Assembly: GCA_013343275.1 (NCBI GenBank)
Contig: CP046106.1
Coordinates: 434,001 to 498,000, forward strand
Direction: 5' to 3'
Length of the DNA: 64,000 bases
Origin: Candidatus Nanohaloarchaea archaeon
Lineage (GTDB): Archaea > Nanohalarchaeota > Nanosalinia > Nanosalinales > Nanosalinaceae
Of this stretch, positions 24,776 to 34,061 are shown one piece after another. The position numbers and the translations under genes are program-made. The notes beneath the pieces were generated by a model. It worked only from the letters and a program-made list of their open reading frames with translations. It had not been told where the DNA came from and made no database searches. Within the stretch, counting starts at the first letter, position 1, and the number at the start of each line of letters is the position of its first letter.

Positions 24776-25522
24776 ATGAAACCTGTTGATGCACACTGCC
24801 ACATAGATTTCGACCAGTACAGCGAGGACCGTGAAGAAGTAATCCAGAGATCGAGAGAAAGACTGGAGTTTATCGTTAACGCTGGTAGCTGCCTGGAAAA
24901 CAACAGGAAGGCCTTACAGCTTCAGGAAGAATATCCAGACTTTGTGATAGCTAATCTAGGTCTGCATCCCACCTACACCGACAAGTTCGACCAGCTTGAG
25001 GAGGTAAAAGAGCAGATTAGAGAGGAAGATCCTGCTGCAGTCGGTGAGATAGGTCTAGACCATCATCATGTAGACAGCCCGGAGATGCGAGATCGGCAGG
25101 AAGAGGTTTTCAGACAGATGCTCTCCCTGGCCGAAGAGCTAGATAAGCCTGTTGTAGTCCATTCAAGGGATGCAGAGGAGAAGTGCGTGGATATACTGTC
25201 AGAGTACGATCTTGAGGGCGTTATGCTCCACTGCTTTAACGGCAGTCCTGAACTTGCCGGGAAAGCAGCTGACAGAGGATACTTTATCGGAGTTACCACA
25301 CAGGTTCTCTACTCGAACCGTGTTAAAGAAATTGTAGAGTCTTTAAGCATTGAGGACATGTTGTTAGAGACTGATTCTCCTTTCCTCTACCGTGGAGAAA
25401 GGAACGAGCCGTTAAACGTTATAGAGAGCGCCGAGAAGATTGGAGAGTTGAAAGAAGCGGATAAGGCACAGGTTGTGGAAAAGACTTCTGCCAACGCTGT
25501 CGAGTTATTCAGAGATGGCTAA
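24776..25522 (+). CDS. tatD: TatD-family metal-dependent deoxyribonuclease
   Basis: 248 residues, amidohydrolase-like barrel. Metal ligands: DAHCHID at the start, AVGEIGLDHH (Glu), VVVHSRDAEE, VMLHCFNGSPE and LLETDSPFLY. Family members are 3'-5' exonucleases or endonucleases in DNA repair and turnover. Promoter GTTAAAAATT is about 27 nt before the ATG, with AGGCCT between. Monocistronic; the NYN protein follows after 45 nt. Confidence 0.93.
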   Translation: MKPVDAHCHIDFDQYSEDREEVIQRSRERLEFIVNAGSCLENNRKALQLQEEYPDFVIANLGLHPTYTDKFDQLEEVKEQIREEDPAAVGEIGLDHHHVDSPEMRDRQEEVFRQMLSLAEELDKPVVVHSRDAEEKCVDILSEYDLEGVMLHCFNGSPELAGKAADRGYFIGVTTQVLYSNRVKEIVESLSIEDMLLETDSPFLYRGERNEPLNVIESAEKIGELKEADKAQVVEKTSANAVELFRDG

Positions 25523-25567
25523 GCCATTAAATGTTTCCTAAATAATCCTTAATCAAGTGAATTCAAA

Positions 25568-26032
25568 ATGGTTTTCAACAAGATCAAAGACACTGTCAGC
25601 AGAGGAGAAAACATTGCAGTTTTCGTGGACGGCCCTAACGTCGTCAGAAAGGAATTTGACCTGGATCTTGACGAACTGAGAGAGGAAATAGAGGAAGAAG
25701 GCAACATAAAGATCGCGAAAGTATTCTTGAACCAGTATGCATCCGACAAACTTATCGAAGCTATTGTTTCACAGGGTTTCGAAGCTGCACTTGGCCTTGG
25801 AGGAGAAAAGGCCAAGGAGAGCGACGTAGATGTATACATGGCAGTCAACGCGATGGAATCAGTGTTTGATGATAATATAGACAAGATTGTGCTTGTTACA
25901 AGGGATACAGACTTCCTTCCTGTTATACAGAAGGCCAAAGAGCATGGTAAGGAGACGATACTGATCGGAATGGAGCCAGGGTTCTCAACTGCACTGAAGA
26001 ATGCCGCAGACAAAGTAATAGAACTTGACTAG
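25568..26032 (+). CDS. NYN/PIN-like nuclease-fold protein (TIGR00288 type)
   Basis: 154 residues. NYN domain with acidic residues in AVFVDGPNVVRKEFD, SDVDVYMAVNAM and VLVTRDTDFLPVI, the metal-binding set of PIN/FLAP-like ribonucleases. The archaeal TIGR00288 family has this length and start. Probably an RNase; no substrate known. Followed after 3 nt by a small membrane protein gene. Confidence 0.85.
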   Translation: MVFNKIKDTVSRGENIAVFVDGPNVVRKEFDLDLDELREEIEEEGNIKIAKVFLNQYASDKLIEAIVSQGFEAALGLGGEKAKESDVDVYMAVNAMESVFDDNIDKIVLVTRDTDFLPVIQKAKEHGKETILIGMEPGFSTALKNAADKVIELD

Positions 26033-26035
26033 AAA

Positions 26036-26362
26036 ATGGCGCCTATCCGCTTCGACATAATGGGGGCGCTGGATTTCATTTCCGGCATACTCCTTCTCTA
26101 CACAGTATCTCCTGTACCAGAAAGCGTGGCAATGATACACGCAGGATTCCTTATATTCAAAGGTGCTGGAAGCATGATTAACTCCGTAAGATTCCCCTTC
26201 TTCATATTCATACTCGGAGGTTTCGCAGACCTGATATCGGCATCAATACTTTTCTACGGAAAACCTCCCATCCTGATGGACCACAAGATCTGGATTTCAG
26301 GCCTCCTCTTCCTGAAAGGAGTCTGGAGCATGCTGGGCCTGATGTCAATTCAGTCCTCGTAA
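26036..26362 (+). CDS. Small four-helix membrane protein
   Basis: 108 residues with four hydrophobic stretches (about 9-25, 31-46, 52-75, 86-104). No family recognised. It begins 3 nt after the NYN gene stop and is likely in its transcript. The last 13 bases overlap the convergent small gene at 26350. Confidence 0.65.
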   Translation: MAPIRFDIMGALDFISGILLLYTVSPVPESVAMIHAGFLIFKGAGSMINSVRFPFFIFILGGFADLISASILFYGKPPILMDHKIWISGLLFLKGVWSMLGLMSIQSS

Positions 26363-26508
26363 GTTCTCTTCAACTCTTCAATCATCCTGACCTTGACAGG
26401 GCTCTGCTCTTCCTCCTCAAAACGGTTCTTCAGCTCTTCCAAGGCCTCAACTTTTTTCTCATCAGAAAACTCGTCAAACTCGTCGGGGAGCTCGGACTCT
26501 ATATCCAT
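26350..26508 (-). CDS. 52-residue acidic helical protein
   Basis: ATG at 26508, stop at 26350-26352. The product is almost wholly charged and helical: DIESELPDEFDEF, then KKVEALEELKNRFEEEEQ and VKVRMIEELKRTYED. The codon pattern matches neighbours (GAG/GAA, AAG) and an AGGCCT is embedded. It lies between the disordered-protein gene and the convergent membrane protein gene. Function unknown. Confidence 0.6.
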   Translation of the reverse strand: MDIESELPDEFDEFSDEKKVEALEELKNRFEEEEQSPVKVRMIEELKRTYED

Positions 26509-26540
26509 GAAAAGTACATTTTCTCCTAAAACTATTCAAT

Positions 26541-27293
26541 TTAACTGTTCAGAGAGTTGTTAATCCTCTTAAGCAGCTCGATAATCTGCTCGTTCTGAGA
26601 CTTCAACTCCTCGAAATCCCCCTGCGAATCAGCAACTGACTGAGAACTATCATCCGAGTGAAGGCCTGCATTCTCCATCTTTCTACGGGTATTGCTGCTT
26701 ACCTGAGGCTGGGAGCTACCACTCTGAGGCCTACCTGCCTGAGCATTCGGATTACCTCTCGACCTATTTCCCTGAGAACCTGAACCAGAACTATTTCCTG
26801 AAAGCGATCGGCCTCCAGAGTTACCTCTGCTATCCCCTCCCGAAAGGCTTCTACCAGAGCTACCTTGATTTCCAGTCCTTCCGCTCTGACCTCCGGACGG
26901 AGAGTCAAGTGAACGACCTGACTGACCTGAACCGGATGGCTGCTGTGATGGAGGGCCTTGCTGGCCGCCTCTACTGTTTCCCTGATTCTGGCCACTGTTC
27001 TGACCAAGGTTACCCTGCTGAGGGCCTGATTGAGGAGGGTTAGATGGTGAAGAACCATTGTTGCCGGGATTCTGCTGCGGGGAATTCCCTGGAGCAGCGT
27101 TTCCATTATTATTGTTATTTCCTGTTCTACCGCCGGAGGAGAATCCATCGCCTCCACCGTCTAGAGAACTATCTCCTGAATCTCCGAAACCGCCACCGAG
27201 GTCGGAATCATCGAAAGAAGATCCGCTGTTATCGTTGCTGCTGTCGGAGCTGTCCCCTCCAACTGCGTTCTTCACGTCGTCAAAAACTCCCAT
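26541..27293 (-). CDS. Intrinsically disordered Gly/Ser/Asn/Gln-rich protein with C-terminal coiled coil
   Basis: 250 residues. After a short N-terminal helix (MGVFDDVKNAVGG) come about 200 residues of low complexity: an Asp/Ser/Gly stretch, a poly-Asn patch, Pro/Gln-rich repeats and several GRSLSGG-like units, the latter with Arg spaced in Gly/Ser. The last about 25 residues (FEELKSQNEQIIELLKRINN) form a coiled coil. This resembles phase-separating linkers. The coiled-coil protein at 49470 ends in a similar Gly/Gln/Asn/Arg tail. Role unknown. Confidence 0.7.
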   Translation of the reverse strand: MGVFDDVKNAVGGDSSDSSNDNSGSSFDDSDLGGGFGDSGDSSLDGGGDGFSSGGRTGNNNNNGNAAPGNSPQQNPGNNGSSPSNPPQSGPQQGNLGQNSGQNQGNSRGGQQGPPSQQPSGSGQSGRSLDSPSGGQSGRTGNQGSSGRSLSGGDSRGNSGGRSLSGNSSGSGSQGNRSRGNPNAQAGRPQSGSSQPQVSSNTRRKMENAGLHSDDSSQSVADSQGDFEELKSQNEQIIELLKRINNSLNS

Positions 27294-27344
27294 ACAACTT
27301 ATTGCGGTAATCCGGTTAAATAAACTTTTGAAAAAGAGGCCTAA

Positions 27345-29624
27345 CTATCTCCTTCCCTTGAACTTCCTGAAGCCGACCTCGCCAAGGAACACAACCAAGG
27401 CCAGTACCAGCAGGTAAGGCGTCAGAGAAGTCTTCCTGACAACTTTCTCGCTACTGAAACTTCTGAGATCACTCACAATCTTATCCTTCTTCCCTACAGA
27501 ATACACTTCTCCACCAGTCTTCCTGGCGATGCTATCAATCCTGCTATCATAACCTACTTCCTGCAGCTCAGGATTGTAATTATAGCTGTAAGGAACACCA
27601 TGGAAACTATGGAACCCAAGGCCTTCAGGATCAAGCCTGTCAGAGTAAGTACCACCCGCATCACGAGTCAAACCTTCAATACTGTACGAAGCCTCAACCT
27701 CAGGCCTCGACTCGCCTCTACGCGCCGAAGAAACAGAAACCCAGCGGCCTTCACGGCTTACATCGCCGACAGCCCAACTGAAGGTACGGATAACAGCAGA
27801 TGGGTCTTCTCTCATCAGCCCTGCCAGGTTCTTATTATCAGCTGAGAAGGCTGCAACCCTGCCAAGTCCGTAACGCCAGGTTGTCAAAACAGGATCGCCG
27901 TCCTGCGTAGCAAGCAGCAGATTACCGGAGGGCCTTACCTTTACAGAGTCCGTTCCAGTGACTCGGGAATTGGTATTAAGGCCTTCAGTAATGAAGTGCT
28001 GGTTGTTGATGCTCTGGACTGTTCCAACGCCGGAGTTTCCGCCTCCAGCCATTATGCTGAATCTGCCTCCTGATTTCAGGTATTCAAAAGATCTTATGTG
28101 TGTTCTGGAGGTTAGTTCGCTGAGGAAGGAAGTATCTGCCGCATCTCCTATCGTTACGAAGTAGAGAGGATGTTTGCTAGAGTCTAGACTTTCAGCAACT
28201 TCTTTCATCTTTGCTTTATCCTGTTCTGCGGTTATCTTGATGTTACTGTTTGTTGCCTTGGTGATGTCCTCGAACTTGCCGTCTGTTATCATTACGATAG
28301 CGGTTTCCCCTTCCTTTCTCTGAGCAAGTTCTTTGGCTCCCCTCAAACCGTAGGACTGTATGGCTCCTGCAGTACCTTCAAGAGATGCTATACGGGACAT
28401 CAATCTTTGACGGTCATTTTGGTACGTCAGGCCCAGGAAAGCAGGCTGACCAGGGTTACGGACTATCCTTGGATCATAACCTTCATTTCCAAGACCATAA
28501 TTCAGTATTGCAACCTTGGAGCTAGGATTATTTCTGCCAAGTATCTTGACGAAAGAACCAGCTACCGTCTCCGCAGTCTGTTCCCTGTCACTGAAGAGAC
28601 TGTAAGATGTATCTACAGCCAGAATTATTCGAGCACCCTTATTCTCATTGTCAGCTCCCGGAACTTTCCTCACTGGAAGAATGCTGTAAGGCATGTTGTA
28701 TTCTCCCGTGTAGACCAGGCCTTTACCTTTTGTTATGTACGGTATAAGCTCTTTTTCATTAAACTCTTGCTTGGCGAATACGGCATCGTAGCTGGAGAGA
28801 TCTTCTGGTACTTCGCTGACATGCTCTAGCTTGAAGTACTGCTGTAGATCGGATTGGAGGGGCGAGCTCTCTCCTATTACTAGTATCTTCGGTTTCTCAG
28901 TTACTTCTACTGTTTTGTAGTATGCATTGTTGGCGTTTTCCCTGTCGTTAGCCTTCAGCACTGCTTTTATCTTGTGATAGCCTTTTGATTCAAACTGTCT
29001 TGTAAAGCTCCAGTTTCCGCTAATCTCGCCTTCCTTGACTGTCTCCCCATCAACCATAACTTCTACAGAGACCGGGCTTTCTGCCGTGGAGCTGACCTTC
29101 ACAGTAAACCTGTTGTTTGCTCCTGGAACTGTTCTTGATGGGCCTCTTATAGTTACTGCGTGTTCTTCCTGCATTTCTGGTTTGATGAAGCTGACTGTTG
29201 CGTTCTTTTTCTGGGCCTCTTTTACTACCTGTGTGAGGTCTTCGTTGGTCTGGAGGTCGGACATTACGAGGTAGGCCTTGTTGGGCTCCAGGTTCCGGAG
29301 AATGTTGTTTTTGATCTCTGAGCTATTTCCGGATGCTATTATCTCGGTTTCTGTCTGTATATCTGAGAACTGTATGTTTTCCTGTTTCATGAACTGTGTG
29401 GAGCGCGAGTTATCTTTCAGCAGGTTGAGATGAGGGTTCTCCATTCTCTGCTGCGACATCTGTATCTGTGGGCCTGCAACTGCCAGAGCCAGCAAAAGTA
29501 TTACCGCAAAGCGGGTTGCTCCGAGGATCTTTGGATACTTGTCTGAGGCAGTATAGATTGTATAGAGGCCTGTAATGCTCAGCGCCACCAGTACTAGGGC
29601 CAGAGGTTGCTCGAATCCTATCAT
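27345..29624 (-). CDS. Membrane-anchored vWA/Bat-like protein
   Basis: 759 residues. Two N-terminal helices (LALVLVALSITGLYTIY; ILLLALAVAGPQ), an extracytoplasmic beta-rich region, a vWA domain from about residue 330 with a modified metal-binding loop (AVDTSYSLF, DxSxS), and a C-terminal helix LVLALVVFLGEVGF followed by a basic end. The order resembles BatA/BatB and CoxE-like proteins. It overlaps the next upstream gene (29621-31315) by 4 nt, so the two are coupled. No MoxR ATPase partner is seen in the window. Confidence 0.78.
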   Translation of the reverse strand: MIGFEQPLALVLVALSITGLYTIYTASDKYPKILGATRFAVILLLALAVAGPQIQMSQQRMENPHLNLLKDNSRSTQFMKQENIQFSDIQTETEIIASGNSSEIKNNILRNLEPNKAYLVMSDLQTNEDLTQVVKEAQKKNATVSFIKPEMQEEHAVTIRGPSRTVPGANNRFTVKVSSTAESPVSVEVMVDGETVKEGEISGNWSFTRQFESKGYHKIKAVLKANDRENANNAYYKTVEVTEKPKILVIGESSPLQSDLQQYFKLEHVSEVPEDLSSYDAVFAKQEFNEKELIPYITKGKGLVYTGEYNMPYSILPVRKVPGADNENKGARIILAVDTSYSLFSDREQTAETVAGSFVKILGRNNPSSKVAILNYGLGNEGYDPRIVRNPGQPAFLGLTYQNDRQRLMSRIASLEGTAGAIQSYGLRGAKELAQRKEGETAIVMITDGKFEDITKATNSNIKITAEQDKAKMKEVAESLDSSKHPLYFVTIGDAADTSFLSELTSRTHIRSFEYLKSGGRFSIMAGGGNSGVGTVQSINNQHFITEGLNTNSRVTGTDSVKVRPSGNLLLATQDGDPVLTTWRYGLGRVAAFSADNKNLAGLMREDPSAVIRTFSWAVGDVSREGRWVSVSSARRGESRPEVEASYSIEGLTRDAGGTYSDRLDPEGLGFHSFHGVPYSYNYNPELQEVGYDSRIDSIARKTGGEVYSVGKKDKIVSDLRSFSSEKVVRKTSLTPYLLVLALVVFLGEVGFRKFKGRR

Positions 29625-31315
29625 TCTATATCACCTATGTAGTAGAGGTATCCTGTCTCGATGAGCGCCAGCAGTAAAACTGCGAGGGCTGAAAGGTTCT
29701 GCACGCTTTTAGGCACGGTAGCAGTACCAGAGCTCTCCGAGATCGATTCTTTCTGTTCTGGCGAGGATTCGTCCTCGTTTAACAGGTTGGCTGCATATGT
29801 TTTTCCGTTTCTGTCGTAGAATCCTGTCTGGTTGAACTCTACGAGCTGTCCTGAAACTAGCTCTGTGCTTCCTGTCTGTACGTTCAGGTCTTCCGCAGTC
29901 TTGACTTCTGTGTACTTTTTCACGAGGTCTTTCCAGAATATAGGGTAGAGGAAGTTAGTGCGGAAGTCCTCATCCCGGATATTGTAGAATATGACGTCTC
30001 CCTGCCCATACTTGGTGTGAACGAGAGCCTCCGAAGGATCCGACAGCGAGTTACCGGTTGCTGTTGCATTGTAGACCTGTGTGCTGCCGATATTGATCTT
30101 TCTGGGCTTGTTGAATTCCACATCCATAGATTTCCGCTCCCCGATATCCTTGACAGGTAGAGATTCGAAGTACTGAGGCTGGAGGCCTGGAGAGGCAAAT
30201 ACCACTGCGGTAGCTCCGTCCTGCACATTCTGCTCTATTTTGTTTATACTTGTAGAAAGTGGGTTATCGGAAGTATCCTGATCGAAGCCTCCTATCACAT
30301 AGACATCGGAGTTCGGAACTGTGTCCAGATGAGGCGAGTAATACTCAGGATCTGTCGAGTTAATAATATCCAGAGCTGTAAACAGGTAGTTATTCTTTTC
30401 ATCGGAGATAAGCGCTGTTTGTAAGCTGTAATCTTCAGGCAGATAGATAAAGGCCTTGTTATCTGCCTTCATGCCATCAGTAGGTAGTTTGACAGTATTT
30501 TTACCTTTTTCCAGTTCAAGGTTTACTCTGCGGGCCTCTCCAGACTGTAGCTTCACAGTTTCTGAGGTTTCGTCAAGAGTTACCTGGATCTCCTGTGTTG
30601 TTTCTCTGTAGTTCTTGACTTCTATCCATCCCTTCTTCGGGCTTAGATCGACTATACCCCAGGAGTTAGAGCTGGCAAGATCCATAGCTTCTATATCCCT
30701 GTTTGCCGACATGCTCTGAATCAGCGAGTTAGTTTCTGAAGAGCTGAGTGTGTGGTCGGTATCTGTAGCAAGAACAAGCTGCCCTGTAAAGGTTTGAGCT
30801 GTTCGAAGACCCTGTATCATATCTGTTCCTGTCTGTTCCTGCTCTACACTTTTTATAGCATTTTTAGCAGCACTGGTCGAGCCCTGCTGTAGCAGTACCT
30901 CTACATCGTCGTTGACAAGTATAACAGTATTTTCTTTTCCAAGGTGATCGATAGCAAACTGTTTGGCCTCCTCTAGATTGCCCTGCATGCTTGCCGAGTT
31001 ATCTATAACTATGACAGCGCTGTCTGCAGTGGCCGGTGCGTTGATGAAAGGGTTTGCTGCGGCTGCCGCGATAGCTGCTACGAATAGTATGTGGAATATC
31101 AGCATTAGATTCCTGAGTACTGCGGACAATGCCTGCTGGACCTTGCCGTCTTTCCTGTCCTTCATGAAGAAGCGGATTGACGGCATCATTTTCTCGTCAG
31201 GTTTCGGCCGTACAAGGTAGAAAATTATCAATGGTACAAGCGCTGCAAGAGCCAGAGACCATGTCGGGTCCAGAAAGTAGTTACTGAGTGCCGAGTTACT
31301 TAGGGCGGAAAGCAT
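29621..31315 (-). CDS. BatA-like membrane protein with N-terminal double helix and vWA domain
   Basis: 564 residues. Starts with the BatA-type N-terminal region (LVRPKPDEKMMPSIRFFMKD between two membrane helices), then vWA with IDNSASMQGN (DxSxS metal site). A beta-sandwich segment and glutamine-amidotransferase-like stretch (DVYVIGGFDQDTSDN; GATAVVFASPG) follow, ending in a membrane helix (VQNLSALAVLLLALIETGYL). First gene of the two-gene vWA unit. Such proteins assemble or chaperone complexes at the membrane; target unknown. Confidence 0.78.
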   Translation of the reverse strand: MLSALSNSALSNYFLDPTWSLALAALVPLIIFYLVRPKPDEKMMPSIRFFMKDRKDGKVQQALSAVLRNLMLIFHILFVAAIAAAAANPFINAPATADSAVIVIDNSASMQGNLEEAKQFAIDHLGKENTVILVNDDVEVLLQQGSTSAAKNAIKSVEQEQTGTDMIQGLRTAQTFTGQLVLATDTDHTLSSSETNSLIQSMSANRDIEAMDLASSNSWGIVDLSPKKGWIEVKNYRETTQEIQVTLDETSETVKLQSGEARRVNLELEKGKNTVKLPTDGMKADNKAFIYLPEDYSLQTALISDEKNNYLFTALDIINSTDPEYYSPHLDTVPNSDVYVIGGFDQDTSDNPLSTSINKIEQNVQDGATAVVFASPGLQPQYFESLPVKDIGERKSMDVEFNKPRKINIGSTQVYNATATGNSLSDPSEALVHTKYGQGDVIFYNIRDEDFRTNFLYPIFWKDLVKKYTEVKTAEDLNVQTGSTELVSGQLVEFNQTGFYDRNGKTYAANLLNEDESSPEQKESISESSGTATVPKSVQNLSALAVLLLALIETGYLYYIGDIE

Positions 31316-31350
31316 CTCTGTATTATTCTTCTATCTGAACATTTATACAA

Positions 31351-34038
31351 TCAGTCTTCAATCCTGTCCATCACTTGCTGGTGCATCTGCTGAAGCCTCT
31401 CCTTCCTGTCCTCCATCTTGATAACGTCGGTACTACCCTGCAACAGCAGGTTATGGCTGAAAGGAGAAGGCACGTCAGCCTCACGCAGACCATAAGTTAT
31501 TTCTCCCGAACCAAGGCCTTCAATAACCTCTTTCGCATGCTTGATATCCATTGCATCCTCCATTATCTCTCTATAGGTCTCCTTCACCATCGGGAAGTCC
31601 TCACCATACTCGTTTCGAATAGTTGAGAGCAGGAAATGGCCTTTCATCTGCTGCTGGCCCACAGTCTTCGAGTTGCCGGCGTAGTTCCTGAGAATCATCA
31701 GCGATCTGCCTGCGACGTGTCGGAACCTTCTCTTCATCAGCTCTGTCTTCTTCACGGCCTCCTTCAGTTCCTCCTCAGGATTGCATTCTGCGAGGTCTTC
31801 AAGCAGTTGATCGATATCTACAGGCCTTCTCGGCGTGACAAGTATGAATCCGTTGTCATCGATCACCATGCCGATGTTGGAGCCGAACTTCTTCTGCAGC
31901 ATGTTCGCCAGAATCCTCGCGATCGCATCATGCGCTCTCCGGCCGTAGATAGTCTGGAAGATCAGGTTCTGCCGGTTATCATCGTCAATATATTTCTCAA
32001 CAGTTATCTCTTCGTGGCTTGATACTTCTCCTGTGAACTGGTACTGTTCCTTGATGTAGCCGAAGATTGCGCGTGCCGTGTTCTCATCAAGGTAATAGTT
32101 GTGCATTATCCATTCAACGATATCATCGTCGCCTGCACCCATCTCCAGCTGCTGTGCTACCTGCTGACGGAACTTGCCAATTTTAAGGCCTAGATCATAG
32201 CTTAACGGCAGTCTCTCAGAGTACCAGGAAGGTACCGTCGGCGAACGGTTCGGCTTCGGATCGACGAATACCTTCATTCCCTTGGCATAGCTGAACTGAT
32301 ATGTTTTCCCGCCCAGAGTAAAAATATCGCCTTTCGTCAATCTATCAAGGAACTCCTCATCCAGCGAACCAACAAACTTACCTTCTCCACGAGTCTTTAC
32401 GTCGTACCCCGTCTCATCCGGTATCGTGCCGATGTTTGTCATGTAGATGACGCGTGTCATTTTTCCGGACCGGCCGAACCTGTTCTCCTCTCTGTCAACC
32501 CAGATCTTCCTGTAAACATTCTGATCCTCAAGCTCCTCGTACTCTCCGCCGAGATACTTCATAACAGCCTCAAAGTCCTCCCTGTCGAGGCCCTTGTAGC
32601 AGTAACTTTTTCTTATGACATTATATGCGTGATCGATGTCCCAGCGGTGATTGCAGGCCATTCCTACCATGTGCTGGCTGAGTACATCGAGGGCCTGTGT
32701 CGGTATCTGTATCTTATCGAGTTCGTCTTCCTTTGCGCACTTGGTAAGGACCGAACACTCCATTGCGTCGTCCCTGTCTGTTACTATCATTTTTCCTTTA
32801 GCCTTTTCCCCTATTTTGTGGCCTGATCGGCCTATTCTCTGGATACCTCGTGCTACTCCTTTCGGTGATCCAAGCTGGAGTACGAGATCGACTGTTCCGA
32901 TATCGACACCGAGTTCGAGACTGGTCGAGGTTACTGCGACCTTCATCTCCCCTTTCTTCAACTTCTCCTCTACATCCAGACGTACTTCTCGGGACATACT
33001 GGAGTGGTGGGCTCCGATGTTCTCGTCGTAGTGATCTTCAAACCGGCCTTTGAGCCCGTTGACTATGCGTTCCGTTGCGGATCGAGTATTGGTGAATATT
33101 ATAGTTGTTTCGTGGTCCTGGATCAGGTTATGGAGTTTATCGTACAGCGCTTCCTGTATCTCGTCCGGCGGTGTATGGATAAGGTCCTCTACTGGGGAGA
33201 CTGTTTCCAGATCGATCTCCTTGGAGGCCGCTACATCCACAATCGTACATCCTCTCGACTCGTACTCCTCATCCGAGACCGCTTCAGCAGTCTCGATGTC
33301 TTCGTACTCGGTCTCCTCTACTTCGATATCTTCCTCGGCCTCGTATCCTACAAGGAACTTCGCGATCTCATCAATAGGGGCCTGTGTCGCTGAAAGGCCT
33401 ATCCTAGTCGGAGAAGTGTTCGCCATGTCTTCCAGTCTCTCCATCGACATAGATAGGTGTACTCCTCGCTTGTTCTCGCTCAGAGAGTGGATTTCATCAG
33501 TAATCATGTACTCTACATCGCGCAGGTGCTCCTTGAACTTCGGAGAGTTAATCAGTATACCCAGGCTTTCCGGAGTAGTAATCAGGATATGTGGCGGAGT
33601 ATCCAGCATCTTGGATTTCTCTGCATCAGTTGTATCGCCAGTCCTTACCGCGGATCGTACCTCCGGAACTTCACGGCCATTTTCCTCCGCTGTCTTCTTG
33701 ATCTCAGCCAGCGGATCCTGAAGATTCCTCTGTATATCATTGTTCAGGGCCTTCAACGGAGAGACATAGATCGCATAGACCTTGTCCTCCAGTTCTCCTT
33801 CATCCCCTTTCCTGTACAGATCGTTAAGTATAGATAGAAAAGCGGAGAGAGTCTTTCCTGATCCCGTTGGCGCACAGATCAGAGAGTTCTCATGGCTATT
33901 GATCAGGTCGAAAGAATAGCGCTGCGGTGCTGAGAGACCTGGAAACTTGTCGTTGAACCATTCCTTGACGTACGGCTCGAAGTCATCAGGGAGTGTTTCC
34001 GAGGCCTGTTCTTCATCTGCGAATTTTATCTTGCTCAT
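31351..34038 (-). CDS. lhr: Lhr-type superfamily 2 helicase
   Basis: 895 residues. Motif I CAPTGSGKT (55-63), Ia SPLKALNNDI, motif II DEIH (181-184), motif III GLSATQAP, motif VI QRIGRSGHKIG. After the two RecA domains come the winged helix and the Lhr-specific core (SYCYKGLDREDFEAVM; DLGLKIGKFRQQV; GRRAHDAIARILANML). Length and lack of Zn cysteines fit archaeal Lhr rather than the longer bacterial Lhr. It is a 3'-5' DNA/RNA helicase implicated in repair and recombination. Monocistronic. Confidence 0.93.
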   Translation of the reverse strand: MSKIKFADEEQASETLPDDFEPYVKEWFNDKFPGLSAPQRYSFDLINSHENSLICAPTGSGKTLSAFLSILNDLYRKGDEGELEDKVYAIYVSPLKALNNDIQRNLQDPLAEIKKTAEENGREVPEVRSAVRTGDTTDAEKSKMLDTPPHILITTPESLGILINSPKFKEHLRDVEYMITDEIHSLSENKRGVHLSMSMERLEDMANTSPTRIGLSATQAPIDEIAKFLVGYEAEEDIEVEETEYEDIETAEAVSDEEYESRGCTIVDVAASKEIDLETVSPVEDLIHTPPDEIQEALYDKLHNLIQDHETTIIFTNTRSATERIVNGLKGRFEDHYDENIGAHHSSMSREVRLDVEEKLKKGEMKVAVTSTSLELGVDIGTVDLVLQLGSPKGVARGIQRIGRSGHKIGEKAKGKMIVTDRDDAMECSVLTKCAKEDELDKIQIPTQALDVLSQHMVGMACNHRWDIDHAYNVIRKSYCYKGLDREDFEAVMKYLGGEYEELEDQNVYRKIWVDREENRFGRSGKMTRVIYMTNIGTIPDETGYDVKTRGEGKFVGSLDEEFLDRLTKGDIFTLGGKTYQFSYAKGMKVFVDPKPNRSPTVPSWYSERLPLSYDLGLKIGKFRQQVAQQLEMGAGDDDIVEWIMHNYYLDENTARAIFGYIKEQYQFTGEVSSHEEITVEKYIDDDNRQNLIFQTIYGRRAHDAIARILANMLQKKFGSNIGMVIDDNGFILVTPRRPVDIDQLLEDLAECNPEEELKEAVKKTELMKRRFRHVAGRSLMILRNYAGNSKTVGQQQMKGHFLLSTIRNEYGEDFPMVKETYREIMEDAMDIKHAKEVIEGLGSGEITYGLREADVPSPFSHNLLLQGSTDVIKMEDRKERLQQMHQQVMDRIED

Positions 34039-34061
34039 GGCCCTGAAGTAAAGTGCAAGAT

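Noticed and set aside
26541-27293. Low-complexity gene as a tandem DNA repeat or CRISPR-like array
   Set aside because: Units differ in length and codons, no constant spacer, and one frame is open throughout.
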